From: an uncultured Holdemanella sp.
GTDB taxonomy: Bacteria > Bacillota_I > Bacilli_A > Erysipelotrichales > Erysipelotrichaceae
Length of the DNA: 64,000 nucleotides
Reading direction: 5' to 3'
NCBI RefSeq assembly: GCF_934754935.1
Contig: NZ_CAKVJB010000006.1
Location: 6,896 to 70,895 of the forward strand
Shown here one piece after another: positions 44,232 through 52,895 of this stretch. The translations under genes were made by a program, and so were the position numbers. Position 1 is the stretch's first letter, and each line of letters opens with the position of its first letter. The notes under the pieces are model-generated. The model did not search any database and was not told the DNA's origin. It worked only from the letters and a program-made list of their open reading frames with translations.

Positions 44232-44260
44232 TTGAGTTTTAAGGCTTCTTGCTTTATAAT
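44232..44260 (+). promoter_or_regulatory. promoter of typA
   Basis: TTGAGT (44232-44237), 17-base spacer, TATAAT (44255-44260). It covers an in-frame start at 44249, so the ATG at 44294 is used. Confidence 0.75.
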
Positions 44261-44293
44261 TGTACTGTTTTTGACAGGAAAGTGAGTGACAGT

Positions 44294-46123
44294 ATGTCCA
44301 ATAAAGAAAAAATTCTTAACATTGCCGTTATCGCCCACGTTGATGCCGGTAAGAGTACGTTAGTTGATGCGTTTTTAAGACAGAGTGATGTTTTCCGTGA
44401 CAACGAAGAAGTTGTAAACTGTATCATGGACTCAAACGATCTAGAACGTGAACGTGGAATTACGATTTATTCTAAAAACTGTTCCGTTATTCATAACGGT
44501 GTAAAAATTAATATTGTAGATACGCCAGGCCACGCCGACTTCTCAAGTGAAGTTGAACGTATTATCCGTACCGTAGATACAGTTATCTTATTAGTCGATG
44601 CTAGTGAAGGTCCAATGCCTCAAACTCGTTTCGTATTATCAAAAGCTTTGGAAATTGGTTTAAAACCAATTCTATTGATCAACAAGATCGATAAGAAAGA
44701 CCAAAGAGCTGAAGAAGTTGTAGATGAAGTTTATGAATTATTCTTAGACTTAAATGCGAACGATGAACAATTAGACTTCCCTATCCTTTATGGTGTAGCT
44801 CGAGAAGGACGTGTTCAATACGACCTTAAAACTCCAAGCGACAACATCGACCCATTATTCGATACAATCTTAAAACATTGTGATGTATATCCAGATATGG
44901 ATGAAGAACCTCTTCAAATGCAAGTATCTGCCTTGGCATACGATGAATACATTGGTCGTTTAGGAATCGGACGTTTATATTCAGGTGTCTTAAAACAAGG
45001 ACAACAATATATTCGTTGTAACCAATCTGGATTGAATGCCAAAGAAAGCTTATCTAAATTATTCGTATACAAAGGATTATCTAGAACAAGCGTTCCAGAA
45101 GCACATTCAGGTGATATCGTAGTTATTGCTGGTATGCCAGATATTAGTATTGGTGATACAATCTGTACAGCAGATCACATTGAACCAATGGAACACATTG
45201 AAATTGAAGAACCAACTCTATCAATGAACTTCCACGTTAACTCAAGTCCATTTGCCGGACAAAGTGGTAAATATGTGACAAGTCGTAACTTAAAAGAAAG
45301 ACTTGAAAAAGAACTAGAAGTAAACGTTGGATTAAAGGTTGAACCAACCGATTCAGCTGATTGCTTCAAAGTAAGTGGTCGTGGTGAATTGCATATTTCT
45401 GTATTAATTGAAAATATGCGTCGTGAAGGATATGAACTAGCTGTTTCTAAGCCAGAGGTTATCCTACACAAAGACGAAAATGGACACAAAGTAGAGCCAA
45501 TCGAAGAAGTTGTATGTTTAGCTCCAGAAGAATATTCAGGAACCATCATCAACAAATTAAATCTTCGTAAGGGTGTTATGCAAGACATGTCTGAAGAAAA
45601 TGGATATGTTAAGATCGTGTATACAGCACCTACTCGTGGTTTATTAGGTTTCCGTTCTGAATTTATCAATGATACACATGGTGAAGGTACATTAGTACGT
45701 CGTATTAGTGGTTATGAACCATATAAAGGTGAAATCGCACAACGTATGGAAGGTGCTATGATTTCAACTGAAACAGGTGAAGCTATGACTTACGCCCTAT
45801 GGAACCTTCAAGAACGTGGTCAATTATTCATTTCTCCACAAACACCTGTTTATGAAGGTATGATCATTGGTCAAAGTTCTAAAAACATCGATTTGGATGT
45901 TAACCCATTAAAGAACAAGAAATTAACAGCCATCCGTTCAAGTGGTCGTGATGAAGCAATGCTTCTTACTCCACCAAAAATCTTCTCACTAGAAGAAGCA
46001 TTAGAATGGATCAACGATGATGAATTAGTTGAAGTTACACCAGATGCGATTCGTATCCGTAAAAAAGGTTTAACAGCTCTAGATCGTCGTAACTTATATC
46101 GTCAAAAGATGAATGCTCAATAA
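44294..46123 (+). CDS. typA: ribosome-binding GTPase TypA/BipA
   Basis: Translational GTPase related to EF-G that helps ribosome assembly and stress growth. The 609-residue protein has G1 AHVDAGKSTLVDAF, switch I DLERERGITIYSKN, G3 DTPGHADFSSEVE and G4 LINKIDKKD, then domain III/V and the TypA-specific C-terminal domain (TPKIFSLEEALEWINDDE; the actual start is TPP). The start at 44294 (MSNKEKILNIAV) follows the promoter at 44232-44260. Terminator directly after the stop. Confidence 0.96.
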   Translation: MSNKEKILNIAVIAHVDAGKSTLVDAFLRQSDVFRDNEEVVNCIMDSNDLERERGITIYSKNCSVIHNGVKINIVDTPGHADFSSEVERIIRTVDTVILLVDASEGPMPQTRFVLSKALEIGLKPILLINKIDKKDQRAEEVVDEVYELFLDLNANDEQLDFPILYGVAREGRVQYDLKTPSDNIDPLFDTILKHCDVYPDMDEEPLQMQVSALAYDEYIGRLGIGRLYSGVLKQGQQYIRCNQSGLNAKESLSKLFVYKGLSRTSVPEAHSGDIVVIAGMPDISIGDTICTADHIEPMEHIEIEEPTLSMNFHVNSSPFAGQSGKYVTSRNLKERLEKELEVNVGLKVEPTDSADCFKVSGRGELHISVLIENMRREGYELAVSKPEVILHKDENGHKVEPIEEVVCLAPEEYSGTIINKLNLRKGVMQDMSEENGYVKIVYTAPTRGLLGFRSEFINDTHGEGTLVRRISGYEPYKGEIAQRMEGAMISTETGEAMTYALWNLQERGQLFISPQTPVYEGMIIGQSSKNIDLDVNPLKNKKLTAIRSSGRDEAMLLTPPKIFSLEEALEWINDDELVEVTPDAIRIRKKGLTALDRRNLYRQKMNAQ

Positions 46124-46150
46124 GACTTGGATAATTCCAAGTCTTTTTTT
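46122..46150 (+). terminator. terminator of typA
   Basis: AAGACTTGGA (46122-46131) and TCCAAGTCTT (46136-46145) with a 4-base loop, then seven T. The stop codon overlaps the first arm. Confidence 0.9.
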
Positions 46151-46243
46151 CAAGCAAAATATTCACTATGTATACTAAATAAAGAAAAGAAATATTCAAG
46201 TTGATGAACCCCTGAAATTTTAAGCATTTATATAATCATTTAT

Positions 46244-46492
46244 ATGATCTACGGAAACATTAATGATGTACTTTTAGTCGATGTTTTGTATACTCAAACA
46301 AGAAATTTTCCTTTAGCCTTAAGAAATGACACTAAAGATTCTGCCGTTGCATTTATTGACTCTAATCTGCATGCAAGAAGCTTAAGAAAAGCTCGCCATT
46401 CATTAGAAGTGAAAGCAACTTATCAAATCAAAAGAATAAGAGAACGAAGAAAAAATAAAAAAACTTATTCTAGAACAATATATGAAAAGTAA
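46244..46492 (+). CDS. doubtful hypothetical protein
   Basis: An 82-residue frame with a hydrophobic start (MIYGNINDVLLVDVLY) and a very basic C-terminus (RIRERRKNKKTYSR). There is no visible RBS before the ATG, but a terminator follows 13 bases after the stop. It is not recognisable as any family. Composition fits a gene fragment or a small nucleic-acid-binding protein. Confidence 0.3.
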   Translation: MIYGNINDVLLVDVLYTQTRNFPLALRNDTKDSAVAFIDSNLHARSLRKARHSLEVKATYQIKRIRERRKNKKTYSRTIYEK

Positions 46493-46504
46493 TATCATTA
46501 AATT

Positions 46505-46550
46505 AAAAGACAGAAAACACTTATAGTATAAGGATTATCTGTCTTTTTCT
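46505..46550 (+). terminator. terminator after the hypothetical ORF
   Basis: AAAAGACAG (46505-46513) and CTGTCTTTT (46539-46547) with an inner CTTATA/TATAAG pairing and a T-rich tail. Confidence 0.65.
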
Positions 46551-46591
46551 TTTTTAACCTCTTTAGATTATACTCTAAAATCTTCAATATT

Positions 46592-46703
46592 CACATTACA
46601 CTTGCGTCGTATTTGTCGTAACTTTCATGTGTAATGTGCTAAGTTATTCTAAAATTATCAATTTTTTCAAATTTATACCGTAAACTTACGACGTATACGT
46701 CGC
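46592..46703. repeat. nested inverted repeats, possible tiny mobile element
   Basis: GCGTCGTATTTGTCGTAA (46604-46621) is matched in inverted orientation by 46686-46703 at 15 of 18 positions. Within this, CACATTACAC (46592-46601) pairs perfectly with GTGTAATGTG (46629-46638), and CGACGTATACGTCG (46689-46702) is a perfect palindrome. The layout of about 110 bases with inverted ends recalls a MITE or an operator cluster. No ORF inside. Confidence 0.45.
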
Positions 46704-46755
46704 TAGTACAAGGTATACACTTCTTCAAAGACTTTATTTCAACTGTCGCTCAAAC

Positions 46756-46785
46756 ATGTTTATCAAAATTATGTTTGATAAACAT
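46756..46785. repeat. 12 bp perfect hairpin without T tract
   Basis: ATGTTTATCAAA (46756-46767) and TTTGATAAACAT (46774-46785) with a 6-base loop. No T run follows on either strand, so it is more likely an operator or remnant than a terminator. The rest of the stretch 46790-46920 shows only a C8 run at 46897-46904. Confidence 0.45.
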
Positions 46786-46920
46786 ATCACTGGATCATAC
46801 AATTTCTTGTGAAAGACAACCATTATAAGTATATAGACTCTTTGTTTGTTTTTTCTATAGTAATGAATATGTACGAAATATGCATTAGTGTGAAGTCCCC
46901 CCCCGTTTACTATTGAACGC

Positions 46921-46947
46921 AAAAAAGGTAGGTGCACAACACCTACC
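46921..46947 (-). terminator. terminator of the LemA-DUF2207 operon
   Basis: On the minus strand GGTAGGTG-TTGTG-CACCTACC (46927-46947) is followed by TTTTTT. Confidence 0.85.
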
Positions 46948-46982
46948 AAGTTACGCGGGCTCATCACCCTAATACTCATCTA

Positions 46983-48857
46983 TTACCAGCTTCCGCCGCC
47001 TCCGCCACCGGCGCCTCCACCAGAGAAGCCACCAAAGCTAGAGCCCATGCTATCGGCTGTACTTTTCATTTGTTCTGTTTGATAATCCATTAAATTCTCA
47101 TGGATTGGTTCATACATACTTCTTGTCAGCATTCTATAGTAGAAATATGAAGAGTATGGATCAGAATAATAAGAATCATACCAATCTGGTTGTGCCAAAG
47201 GAATCGTACTAAATTTCTTTGTCCACATTTCAGATAATCCAAAGACCATCGCATATGGAATCACATCATAATAGTAAGCTGGATTTTCTAAAGATAATCT
47301 TTCCAATTGTGGAACTTCTGCCTTTTCAATAAAGTCTTTAAAACCTAATAGTTCAGGAGCTACACTTTTAAAGTAGTCACTCACCACATTAAATTTAGAA
47401 CTAAATAGAATTGGTAGTGAAACAACCACAATGCCTATCATCATAAATTCAAATGGTACAATACTTAGAATCGAATCGCATTGTCGATATATAAAGTATG
47501 CAAGAATCAAAATAAACGCAATACTTAATACTTTCTTTAATACACCCAGTTTATTTTTATTAAATACACCAGTTGCAGCTGCAGAATAATTCATGACCAT
47601 CATAAGCACAAAACTAAATGTAGCTAAAATGGTTTCAATCAAATTATCTACAATGCTATATCTTGAATTAAATAAGATACATACAATCATACAAATCATG
47701 GCTAGAATGGTCGTCGCAAAGCCATGATCAATTGTTGATAAATTCTTATCGCCACTAAATTCATCATTTAAAGCTTCTTTTGCATCATCCATAGCCTTAC
47801 CAAACTTACTTGATAATTTTGATAATCGCACACTATTTTTCGTTCTAAACAATCCGTTATAAATCTTCTTTTGATGTTTTAAAATAGGTGGTTCATGATT
47901 CTCTACTTTTGTAAGTACTAAATCATTCTCTTTTTCAGAAATCGTTAAATATCCCTTGCTTGCCCAATATGGAATCAATGCCATCAAATCTTCTTGATCC
48001 ACAGACTCATCTACAATTGTTCCAACCATAGCTGGATCCATATCTTTTGGTGGATAAAAATTCACAATTGGAGTAATATGCGTTTTCTTTAATAAGAATG
48101 CACGAATCAAACTATATAAACCAAATAGAATGGCCAACCCCAAAAAGACAAATGGTACTTTTGAAGTGGTCTTTTTAGCTCCTACAAAATAGTTCTTTCT
48201 TAACTTACCAAAGATCGTAATGGCTTGTTTAGCACCAATATCATAGGCAGAACCACTAATAGAATTCGAAGTAATGATTGGAGTCACATTTAAATCATTT
48301 GATTGATTGCCTAGACTTCCACTAAAGATTTGAATGTTTGACATTTCCTTTTCTGTCAAAGCCTTCTCAAATTGAATATCAAAACTAAAGTGATTGATTG
48401 TTGTATCCCAATTGTTTCCAAGTACAGAATAATATATAAAATCTAAATCCGAATGATAATCTTCTGGAATCACAATTTTATATGTCAAAGTATATGTATG
48501 TGGGCCAATGATCGTATAGTCTGCACTACCAATTTGAATCACACGATTCCCAGAATCACTATCTACATCATACTCATCATTTAATACATTGATATCTTGA
48601 ATTTTTAACTTATACTTTTCATCACGATTGATATACATCGTTTCTGGAATATTACGATAAATACCATGACGATAACTTGAAAAGTTCACATCAATCACTT
48701 CTTTAACATCAATTGTATTATTCGAATTATATGTGGCATTCACCGTATAATTATCAATCGTATATCCTCCGTCATCAGCATATACATCGATACATCCAAA
48801 ACAAAGTACAAATGCGAATAAGAAGGCAAAGACCTTCTTAAAATTTAACTTGAACAT
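46983..48857 (-). CDS. DUF2207 membrane protein with Gly-rich tail
   Basis: A 624-residue exported membrane protein. Signal peptide (KVFAFLFAFVLCFGCIDVYA, about residues 7-26), extracellular DUF2207 domain (YTIDNYTVNATYNSNNTIDV onwards), TM helix about 255-275, a cytosolic stretch, further helices about 405-500, and a C-terminus SSFGGFSGGGAGGGGGGSW typical of the family. The start at 48857 is chosen because it opens the signal peptide and overlaps the lemA stop by 20 bases. Function unknown; always paired with LemA. Confidence 0.88.
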   Translation of the reverse strand: MFKLNFKKVFAFLFAFVLCFGCIDVYADDGGYTIDNYTVNATYNSNNTIDVKEVIDVNFSSYRHGIYRNIPETMYINRDEKYKLKIQDINVLNDEYDVDSDSGNRVIQIGSADYTIIGPHTYTLTYKIVIPEDYHSDLDFIYYSVLGNNWDTTINHFSFDIQFEKALTEKEMSNIQIFSGSLGNQSNDLNVTPIITSNSISGSAYDIGAKQAITIFGKLRKNYFVGAKKTTSKVPFVFLGLAILFGLYSLIRAFLLKKTHITPIVNFYPPKDMDPAMVGTIVDESVDQEDLMALIPYWASKGYLTISEKENDLVLTKVENHEPPILKHQKKIYNGLFRTKNSVRLSKLSSKFGKAMDDAKEALNDEFSGDKNLSTIDHGFATTILAMICMIVCILFNSRYSIVDNLIETILATFSFVLMMVMNYSAAATGVFNKNKLGVLKKVLSIAFILILAYFIYRQCDSILSIVPFEFMMIGIVVVSLPILFSSKFNVVSDYFKSVAPELLGFKDFIEKAEVPQLERLSLENPAYYYDVIPYAMVFGLSEMWTKKFSTIPLAQPDWYDSYYSDPYSSYFYYRMLTRSMYEPIHENLMDYQTEQMKSTADSMGSSFGGFSGGGAGGGGGGSW

Positions 48858-49383
48858 TTTCTCTTTCCGAAGCATTGGCCACTTCAAACATTGTTTTCTT
48901 TTCGAAATGGAATAAAGATGCCACAATATTTGTCGGAACACTCATGATCACATCATTATATTCACGAACTAACGCATTATAGTATTTACGAGAATTTGCG
49001 ATATCCTCCTCGACCTTCTTCAATTGATTTTGAAGATCCATGAAATTTGTGTTGGCCTTTAAATCTGGATATTGTTCTGCCACCGCAAAAATACCATGAA
49101 TCGCATTTGTGATCTTATTTTCACTATCCATAACATCCTTTGATGTTTTCGCCATATTTCTTTGTGCAATCACCGAACTTAATGTATCCGCCTCATGTTT
49201 CGCATATCCCTTCACTGTTTCTACTAAGTTAGGAATCAAATCAAAACGCTTCTTCAAATACACGTCCATTGTAGAAAAACCTTCATCTACCTTATTTGAT
49301 AAACGAACAAGTTTATTGTAGCTAGACATAAAGAATAGTACTAATAAAACTAAAACAACAATAATAACAATAACTAGAATCAT
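48838..49383 (-). CDS. LemA family protein
   Basis: A 181-residue protein with an N-terminal membrane helix (VIIVVLVLLVLFFMSSYNKL) and the family motifs LVRLSNKVDEGFSTMDVYLKK-like region (shown in part), RFDLIPNLVETVKGYA and YNALVREYNDVI. The C-terminal domain is helical and lies outside the cytoplasm in relatives. Co-transcribed with the DUF2207 gene. RBS TAGGAGGAT. Confidence 0.93.
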   Translation of the reverse strand: MILVIVIIVVLVLLVLFFMSSYNKLVRLSNKVDEGFSTMDVYLKKRFDLIPNLVETVKGYAKHEADTLSSVIAQRNMAKTSKDVMDSENKITNAIHGIFAVAEQYPDLKANTNFMDLQNQLKKVEEDIANSRKYYNALVREYNDVIMSVPTNIVASLFHFEKKTMFEVANASERENVQVKF

Positions 49384-49453
49384 AATTAAATCCTCCTAGA
49401 TTGATTATACTCTATTTGTGATAAAATGAGAAATATAGAAAGGAATCGTCATT

Positions 49454-50260
49454 ATGTACAAAACTATTTTAAAATGGATCTTACCCATCCTTATTTGTTT
49501 ATCAAGCTTCTATATGGTTGCACAAAAAACATCAACACCTGAATTTCATGCACAATCCATTCAATATTTAGATGAAAAAAGAAATACGGTCATGACACTT
49601 GCTGCATCGAGTGCTGCCATCTCTACAGCCATTACCATTTTACCTGGAGATACAGGAACTCCTATTGCGAATGGATTGGCCGACTTAAGTTCTAAATTCT
49701 TATTAGTTCTAGGAGCTATTTATTTGGAGAAATATTCTTTGACACTCACATGTATGGTCACCTTTAAATACATCATTCCAATACTCTGTTTGGCATGGCT
49801 AGTCAACAACGTCACTAAATGGGATTGGTTAAGAATTGTATGTATTAAGATTGGTATTATGGCTGTGGCAATGTGTCTAATCGTGCCTTGTAGTGTAAAA
49901 CTATCCAAGACAATCGAAGCCACCTATGAAACAAGTATTCAAGAAACGATTGATAATGCCAACAACATCCAGAAGAAAATCAAAAAGGATAAAGAAAATA
50001 AAAACTTCTTTGAAAAAGCAGCTGAAGCATTTTCTTCAACAGCCCAAAAATATACGAAGATGTTTAACAAGTCATTAAATAATTTCATGGAAGCAACAGC
50101 CATCATGATCGTAACATCTTGTGTAATACCTATCCTGGTGATTTTATTCTTCTTATGGTTTATCCAAACCATTAGTGGCATGACAATAAACACAAAGAGT
50201 CTTACGACATTCAATCCTGTTTCTAAAGTACAAAAAATTATAAATTCAAAAGAACAATGA
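49454..50260 (+). CDS. uncharacterised membrane protein with coiled segment
   Basis: A 268-residue protein with an N-terminal signal-like helix (ILKWILPILICLSSFYMVA), helices at about 80-100, 105-125 and 130-150, a charged coiled stretch (NNIQKKIKKDKENKNFFEKA, about 168-187) and a final helix (IVTSCVIPILVILFFLWFI, about 217-240). RBS AGAAAGGA. Divergent from lemA. No family recognised; a helix-rich envelope protein. Confidence 0.75.
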   Translation: MYKTILKWILPILICLSSFYMVAQKTSTPEFHAQSIQYLDEKRNTVMTLAASSAAISTAITILPGDTGTPIANGLADLSSKFLLVLGAIYLEKYSLTLTCMVTFKYIIPILCLAWLVNNVTKWDWLRIVCIKIGIMAVAMCLIVPCSVKLSKTIEATYETSIQETIDNANNIQKKIKKDKENKNFFEKAAEAFSSTAQKYTKMFNKSLNNFMEATAIMIVTSCVIPILVILFFLWFIQTISGMTINTKSLTTFNPVSKVQKIINSKEQ

Positions 50261-50263
50261 ATT

Positions 50264-50287
50264 TGGCATCTTCGGATGCCATTTTTT
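50264..50287 (+). terminator. terminator with UUCG tetraloop
   Basis: TGGCATC-TTCG-GATGCCA followed by six T, just after the membrane protein gene. Confidence 0.9.
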
Positions 50288-50295
50288 AATGGAAA

Positions 50296-50327
50296 ACAAA
50301 AAAAGTAGAAGCACATGACTTCTACTT
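50296..50327 (-). terminator. terminator of the 3D-domain protein gene
   Basis: On the minus strand AAGTAGAAG (50319-50327) and CTTCTACTT (50303-50311) with a 7-base loop, then seven T. Confidence 0.85.
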
Positions 50328-50341
50328 CACACTCATATATA

Positions 50342-51040
50342 TTACCAGTCTGTCGCAATATCTAATTGAGTATCTGAATTTTGCGTAAAACTTCCAGTAT
50401 CACAGACGATTCCTTTTCCTAATGAAGTTTCTACAATTGTACCTCTAGGATATTTATTTAAATCGGCCGCAACAATAATATAATCCCCCAACATTTTCGC
50501 ACCATCTTCACGAACCCAATACGTATCATTATTTCCCATACCACGCATCATGTCGATAACACCTGACATATTTAAGTTGTAGTATGTTTCTTTACCACTA
50601 GGTCCATAATAAATACCACCTGAGGCAGTAAGTGCATTCACATTACTAATGTATTGTGAAAGCGATGGTTGCGAGTAAACGATTTGTGTAACAGCATTAT
50701 AGTTATTTTGAATGAACTGCATATCATTCAATAGATCTGGCTGTTCCATAATCATTTCTTCAACGCTCTTCGACTCTTCTTGTTTCTTGCTAGATTCTTC
50801 CTCGATATCTTGAATCTGTTCTTCGAATTTCTCTTTTAATTCTTCAGTTCCATTTTTTGTATCCACACGCATTAAGATATTTTCATCCGTGCCATTTGAC
50901 TTGGCATAGACCTTACTTTCTTCCCCAATAACTGATGATGTTGTTAGTAATGTTAATGTAAGTGTTGACATCAATAAACCTGAAACTAACCCTTTTCTTA
51001 ATAAACTACTCTCTAAATTTTCTTCTTTTATAAAGTTCAA
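50342..51040 (-). CDS. secreted 3D-domain protein
   Basis: A 232-residue exported protein. Signal region (GLVSGLLMSTLTLTLLTTSS), a charged coiled linker (EELKEKFEEQIQDIEEESSK) and a C-terminal 3D (double-psi beta-barrel) domain with its three Asp in VAADLNKYPRGT, VCDTGSFT and LDIATDW. Such domains occur in peptidoglycan-active proteins related to MltA and resuscitation factors. A TTG start at 51040 fits the RBS GGAGGGTG; an in-frame TTG lies 4 codons upstream. A promoter-like TTGCAT-16-TATAGT lies near 51115-51143. Confidence 0.8.
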   Translation of the reverse strand: MNFIKEENLESSLLRKGLVSGLLMSTLTLTLLTTSSVIGEESKVYAKSNGTDENILMRVDTKNGTEELKEKFEEQIQDIEEESSKKQEESKSVEEMIMEQPDLLNDMQFIQNNYNAVTQIVYSQPSLSQYISNVNALTASGGIYYGPSGKETYYNLNMSGVIDMMRGMGNNDTYWVREDGAKMLGDYIIVAADLNKYPRGTIVETSLGKGIVCDTGSFTQNSDTQLDIATDW

Positions 51041-51155
51041 AACACCCTCCAATCTTCCCCTTAAACCTCATAAAATACGAGGCAATTGTTGCCAAATAAA
51101 TGAAAACAACAATTAATACTATACACAATTCTAAAAAAAATGCAAATTTTGACCT

Positions 51156-51195
51156 AAAAAAAGGCCGTTTCAAGCCAAAAGTGGCGAGAACGACC
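51156..51195 (-). terminator. terminator closing the accessory Sec locus
   Basis: On the minus strand GGTCGTT (51189-51195 complement) pairs with AACGGCC (51163-51169 complement), with an inner GCC/GGC, followed by seven T. It lies downstream of the GT2 gene and the duplicate remnant. Confidence 0.8.
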
Positions 51196-51227
51196 CATTT
51201 GTAAGCGATGTTTTCAAAGAATGAAAA

Positions 51228-51278
51228 TTAAAAGCCAACTACGTTTAAGATGGCTGCTATAATCAAATTCAAAATCAC
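51228..51278 (-). pseudogene. remnant of a second copy of the 56-residue membrane-protein gene
   Basis: The minus-strand frame VILNLIIAAILNVVGF ending in a stop matches the C-terminus LLAAIWAIAAILNVIGF of the gene at 52894-53064, and 24 of 26 bases around TTACGTTTAAGATGGCTGC are equal. The rest of this copy is gone. The two lie on either side of the GT2 gene. Confidence 0.6.
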
Positions 51279-51311
51279 TTAGGTCAGCTAGGGAAATACT
51301 GGTTAAATAAC

Positions 51312-52853
51312 TTATTTATAAACAATATACCCCACATTTTCAACAGTAATATGATTTTGAACACCAACTACATTTTGAATAGCTTCTATTTCTTCTCTTA
51401 TTTCATTTGGTAAATCTACATAATAGAAAACCCATGTTTTAACATTTAAATCTAGTTTAGAAATCATGTCATTTACATCTTTGCAATAAACAGTATTTTG
51501 ATTGAATCCAGAATCCGTTTCACCTTTTAAAATCGGATACCAATTCATATAAAATGATTGATTTTTTGCCCTAATTAACATTTTACCATCATCATTCATC
51601 ATATCTTTTAATACAGTCATATATTTTTCAAATTCATCCTTTTGAATAACAGTACTATCCAATACGATAAGATCAAACTTCATAGATTTAAAAGGATTAT
51701 TCTCTATATCTAAATAATATTCTATATTCACTCCTTCTAAATGAGTAGATATAGTTGCACATGAAACTGTGTTATTTAGACCATAAAATCCGAATTGAGG
51801 ATATAAATAAGCAGCATGAAGAATAGCGGCTCCTAGATCACTTTTAACTACCAATATTTTACCATTCTCTTTCTCTACTTCTTTGATTCGATTTAAGTAA
51901 AAGGCAACGTTTGACTCAGAATGAGTAAAACAGAAAAAAGAATGATCCTCTTTAAAATTGTATTTTTCTACTAACTTATCATAGTTTTTCTTTAAAATAC
52001 CACTATAATCTACTTTTTGAAAAGATACAGTTCCTAAATGAATGATGAAAGAATTGTAGACTAATACATTTTGATAATTTTCTTTTAAGATACGTAACGA
52101 TATATCATCATCTTCAAAGTTACCTGGAAAAAATCTTTCATCCAAATAACCAACTTTTTCTAGTACATGTCTTTTAATTAATACCGCAAAAGCCACCAAC
52201 ATCAGTTTAATTTCATTTCTTTTATTTACGACATTATTTCTTAAGCCAAATTCTTTTAATTCATCAATAGAATCACTTTTAAATACAGATTGTAAATTAG
52301 CGCAATTGTTTGTCACAGAACCTGCGGATCCATAATTATCTTTTTCATAAAGACCCATACGCAAAGTGTATAAACTATTGGCACAAAGTATCGTGTCATT
52401 ATTTAATAAGAAAATATCATTCTCTTTTTTTGAGGCTTTGATTCCAATGTTACAACCACCAGGAAATCCTGCATTAAAATCATTTTCTACCAATACAATA
52501 TCATCTTGTTGTCTAAGATATTCAACACTATCATCTTGTGAATTATTATCCACAATCACAATTTCTCTTGCCGATTCAGGTGTTGTTTCTCGAATACTTT
52601 CAATACATTGTTGCGTTAATTGACGATTATTGTAGCTTAATATGACAATCGATGCTGGTTCTACTTTACCTTGACGATATGTGATTTCATCTAGCTTATT
52701 TTGAATTTCAATTTTAACTAATTCATCCTGACAATAAAACAGTGCATTCTCATAGGTTAAATAAGCTTGTTTTAAATTCACATTCTCTAAATATTTGCCG
52801 TATTCTAAATATCCTTTATAATCCAATGGATTCTCTTTAATTTTTTCTAACAT
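51312..52853 (-). CDS. GT2-type glycosyltransferase of the adhesin locus
   Basis: A 513-residue protein. After a short TPR-like helical start (about 1-60), the GT2 domain shows PASIVILSYNNRQLTQQCIE, VIVDNNSQDDSVEYL and the DxD-like LLNNDTILC, with ERFFPGNFEDDDISLRILK further on. The C-terminal part (about 340-513) resembles a Rossmann fold. It probably extends the GlcNAc placed on the serine-rich repeat protein. The ATG at 52853 is chosen for the RBS GAGGAGAG. A terminator lies between it and the upstream gene, so it may have its own promoter or depend on read-through. Confidence 0.83.
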   Translation of the reverse strand: MLEKIKENPLDYKGYLEYGKYLENVNLKQAYLTYENALFYCQDELVKIEIQNKLDEITYRQGKVEPASIVILSYNNRQLTQQCIESIRETTPESAREIVIVDNNSQDDSVEYLRQQDDIVLVENDFNAGFPGGCNIGIKASKKENDIFLLNNDTILCANSLYTLRMGLYEKDNYGSAGSVTNNCANLQSVFKSDSIDELKEFGLRNNVVNKRNEIKLMLVAFAVLIKRHVLEKVGYLDERFFPGNFEDDDISLRILKENYQNVLVYNSFIIHLGTVSFQKVDYSGILKKNYDKLVEKYNFKEDHSFFCFTHSESNVAFYLNRIKEVEKENGKILVVKSDLGAAILHAAYLYPQFGFYGLNNTVSCATISTHLEGVNIEYYLDIENNPFKSMKFDLIVLDSTVIQKDEFEKYMTVLKDMMNDDGKMLIRAKNQSFYMNWYPILKGETDSGFNQNTVYCKDVNDMISKLDLNVKTWVFYYVDLPNEIREEIEAIQNVVGVQNHITVENVGYIVYK

Positions 52854-52863
52854 AACTCTCCTC

Positions 52864-52895
52864 AAGAAAAAGGCTTAGATTTTATTCTAAGCCTT
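52864..52895 (-). terminator. internal terminator before the GT2 gene
   Basis: On the minus strand AAGGCTTAGA (52886-52895) and TCTAAGCCTT (52870-52879) with a 6-base loop, followed by TTTTTCTT. Confidence 0.85.

Noticed and set aside
46734..46979. Open frame of 81 residues on the minus strand
   Set aside because: It runs through the operon terminator at 46921-46947, the C8 run and the 12 bp hairpin, has no RBS and no recognisable protein features.
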